A DNA stretch of 64,000 nucleotides from Microbacterium kunmingense (GTDB taxonomy: Bacteria; Actinomycetota; Actinomycetes; Actinomycetales; Microbacteriaceae), in the NCBI RefSeq assembly GCF_023155745.1, contig NZ_JAKNUS010000004.1, forward strand, positions 62,001 through 126,000, read 5' to 3'. Of the stretch, positions 45,369-53,589 are shown in pieces. Below the pieces are notes generated by a model that saw nothing but the letters and a program-made list of their open reading frames with translations, did not search any database and was not told where the DNA came from. The translations under genes and the position numbers were made by a program. Position 1 is the stretch's first letter, and every line of letters begins with the position of its first letter.

Positions 45369-46607
45369 TCAGCCCACCCAGGAGCGCCGCCCGAAGCGCT
45401 CCCAGCGCTCCACGACCCGCGGCGACGAGGCGTCATCCGCGGGCTCGAGTACCGGCTTCCCGCCGATGAAGACCCGCTCGACGGCCGAGTCGACATCCAG
45501 GGGATCGCCCGACCAGACGACGACGTCGCCGTCGAGGCCCTCGGCGAGCGCGCCCACCCGGTCGTCGAGGCGCAGGATGGCGGCCGGGTTGACGGTGAGC
45601 GCCTCGAGCGCGGTCCGGGCGGGGAGGCCCTCGCGCACGGCGAGGATCGCCTGCAGCCGGATCTGCTCGATCGGCACCACGGGGTGGTCGGTGGTGATGG
45701 CGACCCGCACGCCGGCAGCCGCGATGAGGGCGAGGTTGCCGATCGCGCGGTCGCGCAGCTCCACCTTCGAGCGCGAGGTGAGCATGGGGCCGAAGACCAC
45801 GGGGATGTCCTTCTCGGCCAGCACATCGGCGATCTTGTGACCCTCGGTGCCGTGGTTCACGACGAGGCGGTACCCGAACTCCTCTGCGAGACGGATGGCC
45901 GTGGCGATGTCGTCGTGGCGGTGGCAGTGCTGGTCCCACAGCAGGTCGCCGTCGAGCACGGCCGCGAGGGTCTCCTTGCCGAGGTCGCGCTCGAAGGGCT
46001 CGCCCTTCGTGGCGGCGGCGGCGCGCTTCTCGGCGTAGGTGCGCGCCTCGACGAACGCCTGGCGCAGCACCGCGGCGACCCCGAGCCGCGTGGCGGGGGT
46101 CTGCTTCTTCTCGCCGTACACGCGCTTGGGGTTCTCACCGAGGGCGGACTTGACCGACACGTCGTGCGCGAGCACCTGCTCGTCGACCGTGCGACCGCCC
46201 CAGGTCTTCACCGCCACGGTGCGACCGCCGATCGGATTGCCCGATCCCGGCTTGATGACGGCGGTGGTCACCCCGCCGCGGAGCGCGTCGCGGAAGCCGA
46301 CCTCTTCGATGTCGATGCCGTCGAGGGCGCGGAAGCGTGCGCCGTTGGGGTCGGTCATCTCATTGGTGTCGTTCCCCGACCATCCCTCGCCGTCCTCGTG
46401 GACGCCGAGGTGCCCGTGCGCCTCGACGAAGCCGGGAAGCACCCATCTGCCGGCGGCGTCGACGAGGCGAGCGCCCTCGGGAATCTCGGTGGCCGCTCCG
46501 CCGACGGCGGTGATCACCCCGTCGGTGACGATGACCGTTCCGCCCTCGATCGGGTCCCCGGCGACGGGGACGACGTAACCACCGGTGATCGCAAGTGCGT
46601 CAGACAT
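45369..46607 (-). CDS. Amidohydrolase (imidazolonepropionase/prolidase-like)
   Basis: A 412-residue metal-dependent amidohydrolase. The metal motif is VLPGFVEAHGHLGVHEDG (HxH). QHCHRHDD and VNHGTEGHKIAD supply further His ligands, and the Asp is in VAITTDHPVV. ALTVNPAAILRLDDRVG is the typical C-terminal block, and the composite beta-sandwich spans both ends. It hydrolyses a cyclic amide or peptide-like substrate that cannot be named. Leaderless start after TAGGGT, with GGAGGG between box and ATG. Confidence 0.88.
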   Translation of the reverse strand: MSDALAITGGYVVPVAGDPIEGGTVIVTDGVITAVGGAATEIPEGARLVDAAGRWVLPGFVEAHGHLGVHEDGEGWSGNDTNEMTDPNGARFRALDGIDIEEVGFRDALRGGVTTAVIKPGSGNPIGGRTVAVKTWGGRTVDEQVLAHDVSVKSALGENPKRVYGEKKQTPATRLGVAAVLRQAFVEARTYAEKRAAAATKGEPFERDLGKETLAAVLDGDLLWDQHCHRHDDIATAIRLAEEFGYRLVVNHGTEGHKIADVLAEKDIPVVFGPMLTSRSKVELRDRAIGNLALIAAAGVRVAITTDHPVVPIEQIRLQAILAVREGLPARTALEALTVNPAAILRLDDRVGALAEGLDGDVVVWSGDPLDVDSAVERVFIGGKPVLEPADDASSPRVVERWERFGRRSWVG

Positions 46608-46613
46608 CCCTCC

Positions 46614-46619
46614 ACCCTA
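46614..46619 (-). promoter_or_regulatory. -10 box (TAGGGT) of the amidohydrolase gene
   Basis: TANNNT hexamer with 6 bases (GGAGGG) to the ATG at 46607. Confidence 0.55.
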
Positions 46620-46655
46620 GGCGGGCGGTGCGGCACCGCCGCTGGCCCCAGACGC

Positions 46656-46683
46656 TTGACTCGACGCAATAACTAGATAATCT
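46656..46683 (+). promoter_or_regulatory. Promoter of the DHA2-type MFS gene (TTGACT - 16 - TAATCT)
   Basis: One of the few promoters in the window with both boxes: -35 TTGACT (46656-46661), 16-bp spacer, -10 TAATCT (46678-46683), then 6 bases to GTG 46690 (leaderless). Confidence 0.75.
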
Positions 46684-46685
46684 AG
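46673..46685. promoter_or_regulatory. Operator-like palindrome over the MFS -10 box
   Basis: CTAGATAATCTAG, perfect 6-base arms around one A, covering the -10 hexamer. A repressor bound here would block the promoter; no regulator gene is adjacent. A related CCTAGATAT string lies in the MMPL/marR divergent region. Confidence 0.6.
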
Positions 46686-46689
46686 CGAT

Positions 46690-48405
46690 GTGGCAGATCC
46701 GTCGCGCCGCCGGTGGGCGGGCCTGGTGTTCATCAGCATCGCGGTATCGCTGATCATCGTCGACTCCACCATCGTCAACGTCGCCATCCCCGCGATCGTC
46801 GACGACCTCGGCATCTCCTCCACCGAGGTGCAGTGGGTCCAGGAGGCCTACACGCTCGTCTTCGCCGCGCTGCTCCTCGTCTTCGGCAGCGTCGCCGATC
46901 GCATCGGCCGGAAGCGGATGCTGCTGATCGGCGTGGTCATCTTCGCGGCATCCTCGATCCTGGCGGCCCTGTCGACCTCGGGCGGCATGCTGATCGCCGC
47001 CCGCTTCGTGCAGGGCGTGGGTGGCGCGATGATCCTCCCGACGACGCTGTCGCTGATCAACGCCACCTTCCGCGGTCGCGAGCGGGGCATCGCCTTCGCG
47101 GTCTGGGGCTCGACGATCGGCGGCATGGCCGCCGTCGGCCCGCTCCTCGGCGGCTGGCTCACCACCGCCTTCTCGTGGCACTGGGCGTTCGGGATCAACA
47201 TCCCCCTCGGCATCCTCATCTTCGCCGGCGTGATGCTCACCGTCGCGGAGTCGCGGGGCACCGACACCGGCCGCACCGACGCCGTCGGCGCCGTCCTCTC
47301 GGTGATCACCATGGCGGCGCTCGTCTTCGGTCTCATCGAGGGCCGCAACTACGGCTGGTGGACGACCGACGGACCCCTCGAGCTCGCGGGCGTCACCTGG
47401 CCATGGGAGCTCTCCCCCGTGCCGATCGCCCTCGCGATCGCGGTCCTCGGCCTCATCGCCTTCATCGCCTGGGGTCTGCGGCGCCGGCGGCTCGGGCACT
47501 CGACGCTCCTGAGCTTCGACCTGTTCCGCATCCCGTCGTTCCGCAACGGCAACATCGCCGCGACGATCGTCTCGCTCGGCGAGTTCGGCGTCATCCTCGC
47601 CCTTCCGCTCTGGCTGCAGTTCGTGCTGGGCTTCGACGCGCTGCAGACGGGGTTCGTGCTGCTCGCCCTCGCGATCGGGTCGTTCGTCGCCAGTGGTGTC
47701 GCCGGCGCGGCGAGTGGGAAGATCGCGCCCGTCTGGGTGGTGCGTGCGGGCCTCATCGCCGAGATCATCGGCATCGGCGGCCTGGGATTCGTCATCACCC
47801 CCGACGCGAACTGGGTGCTGCTCCTGCCCTTCCTGTTCGTCTACGGCCTGGGCGTCGGTCTGGCCACCGCCCAGCTGACCGGGGTCGTGCTCGCGGACGT
47901 GCCGGTCGCCGAGGGCGGCCAGGCCTCGGGCACGCAGTCCACGGCGCGCCAGGTGGGCGCCGCCCTCGGCATCGCGGTGCTCGGCACCATCCTCTTCACC
48001 AGCACCTCCGCCGCCCTCACCGCGTCGCTCGATGACCAGGGCGTGCCGGCGGCCCAGCGCGATCAGGTCGTGACCTCGGTCGTCGACAGCGCCGGCGGTG
48101 CGATCGCGGGCCTCCGCCAGAACCCCGACACCGTGCAGATCGCGGATGCCGCGGCGCAGGCGTTCTCGGACGGCACCCGCTACGCCACGTGGGCTGCCGC
48201 CGGCTTCCTCGTGATCGGCCTGGCCGCCACCGCGTCGCTGGGGAGTGGCGGGAGCGCCGCTGGCAGCGCCGGGGGCGCGGTCGCGGGCGGCGCCGGCAGC
48301 GTGGGCAGCGCGGGTTCACGTTCGCGCAGCGGTTCGCGCAGCGAAGAGGTACCCCGCGCAACCCCCGCGGACGAGCGGGCCCCCGGGCCTACCGTGGAGA
48401 CATGA
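46690..48405 (+). CDS. MFS transporter, DHA2 (EmrB/QacA-like, 14 TM) drug exporter
   Basis: A 571-residue 14-helix major-facilitator exporter. IIVDSTIVNVAIPAIVDDLG in helix 1 is the DHA2 signature (motif D1), GSVADRIGRKRMLLIG is motif A and GPLLGGWLTTAFSWHWAF is motif C of antiporters. The last ~50 residues are a Gly/Ala/Ser-rich low-complexity tail. It exports toxic compounds by proton antiport. Strong leaderless promoter with an overlapping palindromic operator. Its stop overlaps the ATG of a small acidic protein gene. Confidence 0.92.
   Translation: MADPSRRRWAGLVFISIAVSLIIVDSTIVNVAIPAIVDDLGISSTEVQWVQEAYTLVFAALLLVFGSVADRIGRKRMLLIGVVIFAASSILAALSTSGGMLIAARFVQGVGGAMILPTTLSLINATFRGRERGIAFAVWGSTIGGMAAVGPLLGGWLTTAFSWHWAFGINIPLGILIFAGVMLTVAESRGTDTGRTDAVGAVLSVITMAALVFGLIEGRNYGWWTTDGPLELAGVTWPWELSPVPIALAIAVLGLIAFIAWGLRRRRLGHSTLLSFDLFRIPSFRNGNIAATIVSLGEFGVILALPLWLQFVLGFDALQTGFVLLALAIGSFVASGVAGAASGKIAPVWVVRAGLIAEIIGIGGLGFVITPDANWVLLLPFLFVYGLGVGLATAQLTGVVLADVPVAEGGQASGTQSTARQVGAALGIAVLGTILFTSTSAALTASLDDQGVPAAQRDQVVTSVVDSAGGAIAGLRQNPDTVQIADAAAQAFSDGTRYATWAAAGFLVIGLAATASLGSGGSAAGSAGGAVAGGAGSVGSAGSRSRSGSRSEEVPRATPADERAPGPTVET
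48390..48395 (+). promoter_or_regulatory. -10 box (TACCGT) of the small acidic gene
   Basis: TANNNT hexamer inside the end of the MFS gene, 6 bases before the ATG at 48402, so the small gene may have its own leaderless promoter besides read-through. Confidence 0.5.
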
Positions 48406-48596
48406 GCGAGCACCACGACCGTCCCGACGAGCACGCCGACCCCGACGAACTCGTCGGCGAAGGCACCCCCGGCCAGGGGCAGGCTGACGACAGGCCTGCC
48501 GGCGGCGACGAGAAGACCGAAGACCGACTCGAGGCCGACAACGCCGTCGAGGAGGATCAGATCCGCGCCCTCGACCCCGACGCGCCGACGGGCTGA
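48402..48596 (+). CDS. Small acidic protein of unknown function
   Basis: A 64-residue, strongly acidic, Asp/Glu/Pro-rich protein (MSEHHDRPDEHADPDELVGE at the start, EEDQIRALDPDAPTG at the end) without hydrophobic core, likely disordered. Its ATG overlaps the MFS stop (ATGA) and an internal -10 box precedes it. No family is recognised. It could be a partner of the exporter or an independent small protein. Confidence 0.6.
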   Translation: MSEHHDRPDEHADPDELVGEGTPGQGQADDRPAGGDEKTEDRLEADNAVEEDQIRALDPDAPTG

Positions 48597-48661
48597 CGCA
48601 GATGGGGTGACGCCTGCCGGGCCGAGGCGCCCGGAGTCGCCGCCGGATGCCGACGCGCCGC

Positions 48662-49507
48662 TCACATCTCGCGGGTGATGGTGACCTTCACGTTGAGCTG
48701 GCTCTTGAACGGCCCCGCGTACACGCCGCGCAGCGGCGGCACGTCGTTGTAGTCGCGTCCACGACCGACGAGCACGTGCCGATCGCCGATCTCGATGTTG
48801 TTCGTGGGATCGAACCCGTGCCAGTCACCCGCGAACCACTCCACCCAGGCGTGCGACTCGCCCGTGACGGCGACGCCGACCTCGGCGTCGGGGCGCGGGT
48901 GCAGGTAGCCCGACACGTACCGCGCCGGGATCCCCACCTCGCGGAGGGCGCCGAGGGTGATGTGCGTGATGTCCTGGCACACGCCCTTGCGCGCGATCCA
49001 CGCGTCGCTGGCCGTGGAATGCACCCCGGTCACCCCGTGCATGTACTCCACCGCGTCGCCCACGGCGATCGAGATGGCGTGCGCCGCCTCCCCGGGGTGG
49101 GTGTGCTCGGCGGCGATCGTGCGGGCGAGCTCGGCCACCTCGGGGTGAGGCCGGGTGCGCGCGGTCTGACTGAGCTGCTCGATGGTCGTCACCGAGCCGG
49201 CCGCGGCGTCGCCCAGTTCGTGCCAGGTCAGCGGCGTGTGCACGATCGGCTGCGCCCGCACCTCCACCAGCGACCGCGCGGTGATCTGCAGCGCGGCGTG
49301 CGGCGAGAGCACGTCGAACGAGGCGACACGGGTGCCGAAGTAGTCGACGTAGTGATTGACGGATGTCGAGGGCTCGATGTCCAGCGACGAATTGAGGACG
49401 AACTGGCTGTCGGTCGATCCCGGCAGCATCCGTGCCTCGTTGTACGACGCCGAGACGTTCCCCTGGTAGGAGAAGCCGGTTGAGTGCTCGATGCGGAGTC
49501 GTTTCAT
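48662..49507 (-). CDS. Transglutaminase-like domain protein
   Basis: A 281-residue protein with an N-terminal beta domain (RIEHSTGFSYQGNVSASYNEARM, the bacterial transglutaminase N-terminal type) and a transglutaminase-like core. The catalytic Cys is in ARKGVCQDITHI, the His in GESHAWVEWF and the Asp in WHGFDPTN. It acts as a peptidase or amide-forming enzyme on an unknown substrate. Third gene of the trio with the circularly permuted ATP-grasp and alpha-E proteins, a gene set conserved in many bacteria and thought to build or process a peptide-like product. Confidence 0.88.
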   Translation of the reverse strand: MKRLRIEHSTGFSYQGNVSASYNEARMLPGSTDSQFVLNSSLDIEPSTSVNHYVDYFGTRVASFDVLSPHAALQITARSLVEVRAQPIVHTPLTWHELGDAAAGSVTTIEQLSQTARTRPHPEVAELARTIAAEHTHPGEAAHAISIAVGDAVEYMHGVTGVHSTASDAWIARKGVCQDITHITLGALREVGIPARYVSGYLHPRPDAEVGVAVTGESHAWVEWFAGDWHGFDPTNNIEIGDRHVLVGRGRDYNDVPPLRGVYAGPFKSQLNVKVTITREM

Positions 49508-49562
49508 GAGATGGGCTCCCGCTCGCGGGAGTCCCGCACCGGTCCGTGAGCCTGTCGAGGGG

Positions 49563-50495
49563 TCACGAGATCTCCCCGATCCAGCTCGGCTCCGCCTGCG
49601 TGGGGAAGAAGCGCGACTTGATCGCCTCCGACGCCTCGCGGGTCACCTTCTGCACCCGCTGCATGTGATGCGGGAGCTCGTTCAGGATCTCGCTGACCGG
49701 CCGGTACTCGAGGTCGTTGCGGATTCGACCGAGCGCACGAAGCACGGTGTTGGAGTGCCCCACACGGTCGGCGCGGGGGTCGATGGCGCTCATGCATTCC
49801 TCTGCGAGCTGGATGGAGTAGATGATCGAGCGGGGGAAGAGCCGGTCCAGCAGCAGGAACTCGGCGGCGTTGCGCGCGCTCGGCATGCCCCGGTAGGTGC
49901 GCAGGTACGCCTCGTAGGCACCGCACGAGCGCAGGATGGTCGTCCAGGAGGGGCCGGATGCCTCGGTCAGCGACCTCGTCGCGAGGAGGCGCGCGGTCAT
50001 GTCGGTGCGCTCGATGCTGCGGCCGAGCGTGAAGAACTGCCAGGCCTCGTCTCGGCTGGTCGAGGAGTCCACGACGCCGACGGCGAGCGCGGCGCGCTCG
50101 CGCACCCACTGGAAGAACTCGTGCACCTTGTCGCGCTGGAGCCGCCGGGGCATCCGGGCGCTGGTGGTGTTCAGGGTCTCCCACAGCTCGGTGGAGACGA
50201 TCTCGCGGGCGCGTCGGGCGTTCTCGCGCGCCGCGGAGATCGAGTAGGCGATGCTCGCGGGGTTCATCCGGTCGACGGCGAGGCGCTGCAGCACGTCGTC
50301 GCGGCCGACGCGGTCGGTGCCCTCGGGCCCGAACGATCCCATGACGCTCAGGAGCGAGCGGCACGCGGTGTCCTCGTCGATCCACGGGTCTTCGAGGAGC
50401 AGCTGGAGGTGCACGTCGAGGATCCGCGCGGTGCCGTCGGAGCGCTCGATGTACCGCCCGATCCAGAACAGCGACTCTGCAATTCGGCTCAGCAC
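49563..50495 (-). CDS. Alpha-E domain protein
   Basis: A 310-residue all-helical protein of the alpha-E family: MLSRIAESLFWIGRYIERSDGTARILDVH is the usual start (counted in parts LFWIGRYIERSDGTAR), ARENARRAREIVSTELWETL and FFTLGRSIERTDMTARLL follow, the latter two being the repeated ExN/IER motifs. Function unknown; it always accompanies circularly permuted ATP-grasp and transglutaminase proteins. GTG start with GGGAGGGG upstream; the start overlaps the last 7 bases of the ATP-grasp gene. Confidence 0.88.
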   Translation of the reverse strand: MLSRIAESLFWIGRYIERSDGTARILDVHLQLLLEDPWIDEDTACRSLLSVMGSFGPEGTDRVGRDDVLQRLAVDRMNPASIAYSISAARENARRAREIVSTELWETLNTTSARMPRRLQRDKVHEFFQWVRERAALAVGVVDSSTSRDEAWQFFTLGRSIERTDMTARLLATRSLTEASGPSWTTILRSCGAYEAYLRTYRGMPSARNAAEFLLLDRLFPRSIIYSIQLAEECMSAIDPRADRVGHSNTVLRALGRIRNDLEYRPVSEILNELPHHMQRVQKVTREASEAIKSRFFPTQAEPSWIGEIS

Positions 50496-52276
50496 GCGTC
50501 ATCCCCTCCCACGACGATCCCGCGAGAGTGCATCTGCGCGCCGAGAGCATGGGGTGCACCCGCATCCTCGGCGCCCAGATGGATTCTCGGCGGAAGAGGG
50601 GGAGACGAAACGACGGGGCCGGCCTGCTGCTGCTGCTCCTGCTGCTCGGTGCGCGTGCGCGGGCGGTCCTGCGGCGAGTGGGTCACCTCGTCCTGCTCGT
50701 CGTAGATGATCGGGATGGCGGCGGTGATCGTCGCGGCCTGATCGGCGACCAATCCGGCCAGCCCCGCGCCCTGCCCGTACTCGACGTGCGACGGCGCCGA
50801 GCCGCCCACGATCCAGGTGTCCTTCGACCCGCCGCCCTGGCTGGAGTTGACCACGAGCTGTCCTTCCGGCAGCGCCACGCGGGTGAGTCCGCCCGGAAGC
50901 ACCCACACGTCCTCGCCGTCGTTGACCGCGAACGGCCTGAGGTCGGCGTGTCGAGGACGCATCCCGTCCTCCACGAGCGTCGGGATCGTCGACAGCATGA
51001 CCACCGGCTGCGCGATCCACCCGCGCGGGTCGGCGAGGAGGCGATGGCGGAGCGCGTCGAGCTCGGCCGGCGAGGCGTCCGGTCCGACCACGAGGCCCTT
51101 GCCGCCCGACCCGTCGACGGGCTTGACGACGAGCTCGTCGAGCCGGTCGAGCACCTCCTCGAGGGCGCCCGGGTCTTCCAGCCGCCACGTGTCGACGTTC
51201 TTGAGGATCGGCTCCTCGGCGAGGTAGTACCGGATGAGGTCGGGAACGTAGGTGTAGATCAGCTTGTCGTCGGCGACCCCGTTGCCCACGGCGTTGGCGA
51301 TCGTGACGTTGCCGAGCCGCGCGGCGAGCATCAGGCCGGGAGCCCCGAGCATCGAGTCGGCGCGGAACTGCAGCGGGTCGAGGAAGTCGTCGTCCACGCG
51401 GCGGTAGATGACGTCGACGCGCTTGGGTCCGCGGGTGGTGCGCATGAACACCTTGCCGCCGATGCACAGCAGGTCGCGGCCCTCGACGAGCTCGACGCCC
51501 ATGAGGCGCGCGAGGAGCGTGTGCTCGAAGTACGCCGAGTTGTACACACCGGGTGTCAGCACGACGACATTCGGCTCCTCGACCCCGGGCGGGGCCGAGG
51601 CGCGCAGCGCCGCGAGGAGCTTGTTGGGGTACTCGCCGACGGGTCGCACCCGCATCGAGACGAAGAGCTCGGGGAGGGTCTGGGCCATCACGCGGCGGTT
51701 GGAGATGACGTACGAGACACCCGAGGGCACCCGCACGTTGTCTTCGAGCACCCGCATCTCGCCGTTCTCGTCGCGGATGAGATCGATTCCCGACACCTGG
51801 ATGCGGACTCCGTTGGCGCTGTGGATGCCGGCCGCCTGCCGGTAGAAGTACTGGGATGACGCGATGAGGCGTGCCGGCAGCACCCCGTCGCGCACACAGT
51901 GCTGATGCCCGTACGCATCGTCGAGGAACGCTTCGAGGGCACGCACCCGCTGCTTCACGCCCGCCTCGATGCGCGACCACTCGTCGAAGGCGATGATCCG
52001 CGGCACAGCATCGAGCGGGAACGGCCGCTCCTCGCCGGCGAAGTCGAAGGTCACGCCCTGTGCGAGGTAGGAGCTCGCGAGCGACTCGGTGCGCCCGCGC
52101 AGCTCCTCCTGGGTCATCTGCGCCAGAGCCTGATAGAGCTCGCGATAGGCCTCCCGCGACTCCGCCCCCGCCGACCCGTTGCGCGACACCGCGAACATCT
52201 CGTCGAACGGGGCGACACCCGCGGGCGACCGACGGGGCGTCAGCGTGGCGCCGTAGCCGTCGAACAGGTCACCCAT
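50489..52276 (-). CDS. Circularly permuted type 2 ATP-grasp protein with repeat-encoded tail
   Basis: A 595-residue circularly permuted ATP-grasp protein. DLIRDENGEMRVLEDNVRVPSG lies mid-protein, VVLTPGVYNSAYFEHTLLAR, RRVDDDFLDPLQF, NAVGNGVADDKLIYTYVPDL and VVKPVDGSGGKGLVVGP with the nucleotide-binding glycine-rich loop follow. It should ligate a carboxylate to an amine with ATP. After the usual end near IPIIYDEQDEV the protein has about 70 extra residues, first Gln-rich, then (about 562-586) encoded by the same palindromic repeat found in the methyltransferase gene. Leaderless start after TAGGCT. Confidence 0.9.
   Translation of the reverse strand: MGDLFDGYGATLTPRRSPAGVAPFDEMFAVSRNGSAGAESREAYRELYQALAQMTQEELRGRTESLASSYLAQGVTFDFAGEERPFPLDAVPRIIAFDEWSRIEAGVKQRVRALEAFLDDAYGHQHCVRDGVLPARLIASSQYFYRQAAGIHSANGVRIQVSGIDLIRDENGEMRVLEDNVRVPSGVSYVISNRRVMAQTLPELFVSMRVRPVGEYPNKLLAALRASAPPGVEEPNVVVLTPGVYNSAYFEHTLLARLMGVELVEGRDLLCIGGKVFMRTTRGPKRVDVIYRRVDDDFLDPLQFRADSMLGAPGLMLAARLGNVTIANAVGNGVADDKLIYTYVPDLIRYYLAEEPILKNVDTWRLEDPGALEEVLDRLDELVVKPVDGSGGKGLVVGPDASPAELDALRHRLLADPRGWIAQPVVMLSTIPTLVEDGMRPRHADLRPFAVNDGEDVWVLPGGLTRVALPEGQLVVNSSQGGGSKDTWIVGGSAPSHVEYGQGAGLAGLVADQAATITAAIPIIYDEQDEVTHSPQDRPRTRTEQQEQQQQAGPVVSSPPLPPRIHLGAEDAGAPHALGAQMHSRGIVVGGDDAC
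50520..50593. repeat. Palindromic repeat family C copy 2, in the ATP-grasp C-terminus
   Basis: Inverted arms of about 26 bases (left CCGCGAGAGTGCATCTGCGC..., right ending GATTCTCGGCGG) with 3 mismatches and one indel. On the minus strand it is translated as GAEDAGAPHALGAQMHSRG, two residues different from the 19-residue peptide of copy 1. It ends 24 bases before the alpha-E start. Confidence 0.9.
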
Positions 52277-52282
52277 GCCCCG

Positions 52283-52288
52283 AGCCTA
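52283..52288 (-). promoter_or_regulatory. -10 box (TAGGCT) of the ATP-grasp / alpha-E / transglutaminase operon
   Basis: Consensus -10, 6 bases before the ATG at 52276. Confidence 0.65.
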
Positions 52289-52371
52289 GTCCGGGGCGTG
52301 TTGCCGCAGTGTTTCGACCCGGCTGACGCCGACCTCGCTAGGCTGAGCGGCACCTCGATCGGAACGACGCC

Positions 52372-53583
52372 ATGCGCATCCTCGTCACCAGCTCCCGCAA
52401 CACCTTCGCGCTGGATCTCATCCGCAAGCTCGGGAGCATCGGGCACACCGTCTACGCCAGCGACACCTACGGGGGCGCGGTGGGCAGCCATTCGCGGTTC
52501 GCCGCCGGGCACCTCGTCACCTCGTCGCCGCGGTTCGCGACCGATGCCTTCATCGCCGAGGTCTCGGCCTTCGTGACCGCGCACGAGATCGACGTGATCA
52601 TCCCGACCTTCGAGGAGGTCTTCTACCTCGCCGCACGCCGCAGCGACCTGCCCGAGGGCGTGCGTGTGCTCACGGGGACGTTCGGCGACCTCGCGCGGCT
52701 GCACGACAAGGCGAGCTTCCAGCGGCTCGCCGAGGACGCGGGTGTGCCGATCCCCGAGACGGTCGTGGTCACCAGCGACGAGGAGCTGATCGAGACCATC
52801 GCCCGCTTCCCCCGCTACTTCGCCCGTGCGGCGTTCTCACGCGGCGGGGTGGGCCTCTTGACCAACACCGGGCCGCTCGCGGGCAAGACGCCGGTCGACC
52901 AGTGCCACCCCACCCCCGAGCAGCCCTGGCTCGTGCAGCCCTTCGTGGACGGGCCGATGGTGTGCTCGTACAGCATCATCGTCGAGGGCCGGGTGACCGC
53001 CCACACGACCTACGTCGCCGCGGAGCAGTGGGCGCACAGCACGGCGATCGCGTTCCTCGCCGTCGACAGCACCGACACCCTCGCCTACGCGCAGCGCATC
53101 GTCGACGCGCTGGACCCCGGCTTCACCGGCCAGCTGTCCTTCGACTTCGTCGACCACGGCGACGGGCTGCGGATCATCGAATGCAACCCGCGCCCCACGA
53201 ACGGGATCATCCTGCTGGATGCCGCCGATGTCGGCCGGGCGCTCACCGGCGACGTCGACGAACCCGTCGTCGCCGAGCCCGGCGCGGAGCGCGAGATCAC
53301 CCTCGCGGTGGTCGCCGACTGCTTCGCCGAACCGCTCTCGCATCTGCCGACGTCGCTGCACGACCTGCTCCACGTGAAGGACGTCGGAAGCGGCTGGCAC
53401 GACAGTCTGGCGATGATGTGGAGCCCGGCGACCATCGTGCACGGCGCGAAGATCCAGCACGGCGACCGCAAGGAGATCCTCGCCGCCCTCGGCGACGACA
53501 TCGTCTGGAACGGTGAGCCGATCGACGGGATGAGTTCCGCCGACGCCGCCGCCCTCGACGCGGTGCACGCCGGGCGGGTCTGA
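52372..53583 (+). CDS. ATP-grasp domain protein of unknown substrate
   Basis: A 403-residue ATP-grasp carboxylate-amine ligase-like protein. The N-terminal preATP-grasp Rossmann half has ILVTSSRNTFALDLIRKLG and DVIIPTFEEVFYLAA. The ATP-grasp domain includes KASFQRLAEDAGVPIPET, RYFARAAFSRGGVGL, PWLVQPFVDGPMVCSYSI and the metal motif RIIECNPRPTNG. It resembles carbamoyl-phosphate-synthase-like ligases that make peptides or modified amino acids. It is divergent from the permuted ATP-grasp operon. A TAGGCT box at about 52339-52344 could drive it. Confidence 0.82.
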   Translation: MRILVTSSRNTFALDLIRKLGSIGHTVYASDTYGGAVGSHSRFAAGHLVTSSPRFATDAFIAEVSAFVTAHEIDVIIPTFEEVFYLAARRSDLPEGVRVLTGTFGDLARLHDKASFQRLAEDAGVPIPETVVVTSDEELIETIARFPRYFARAAFSRGGVGLLTNTGPLAGKTPVDQCHPTPEQPWLVQPFVDGPMVCSYSIIVEGRVTAHTTYVAAEQWAHSTAIAFLAVDSTDTLAYAQRIVDALDPGFTGQLSFDFVDHGDGLRIIECNPRPTNGIILLDAADVGRALTGDVDEPVVAEPGAEREITLAVVADCFAEPLSHLPTSLHDLLHVKDVGSGWHDSLAMMWSPATIVHGAKIQHGDRKEILAALGDDIVWNGEPIDGMSSADAAALDAVHAGRV

Positions 53584-53589
53584 TCCCGC

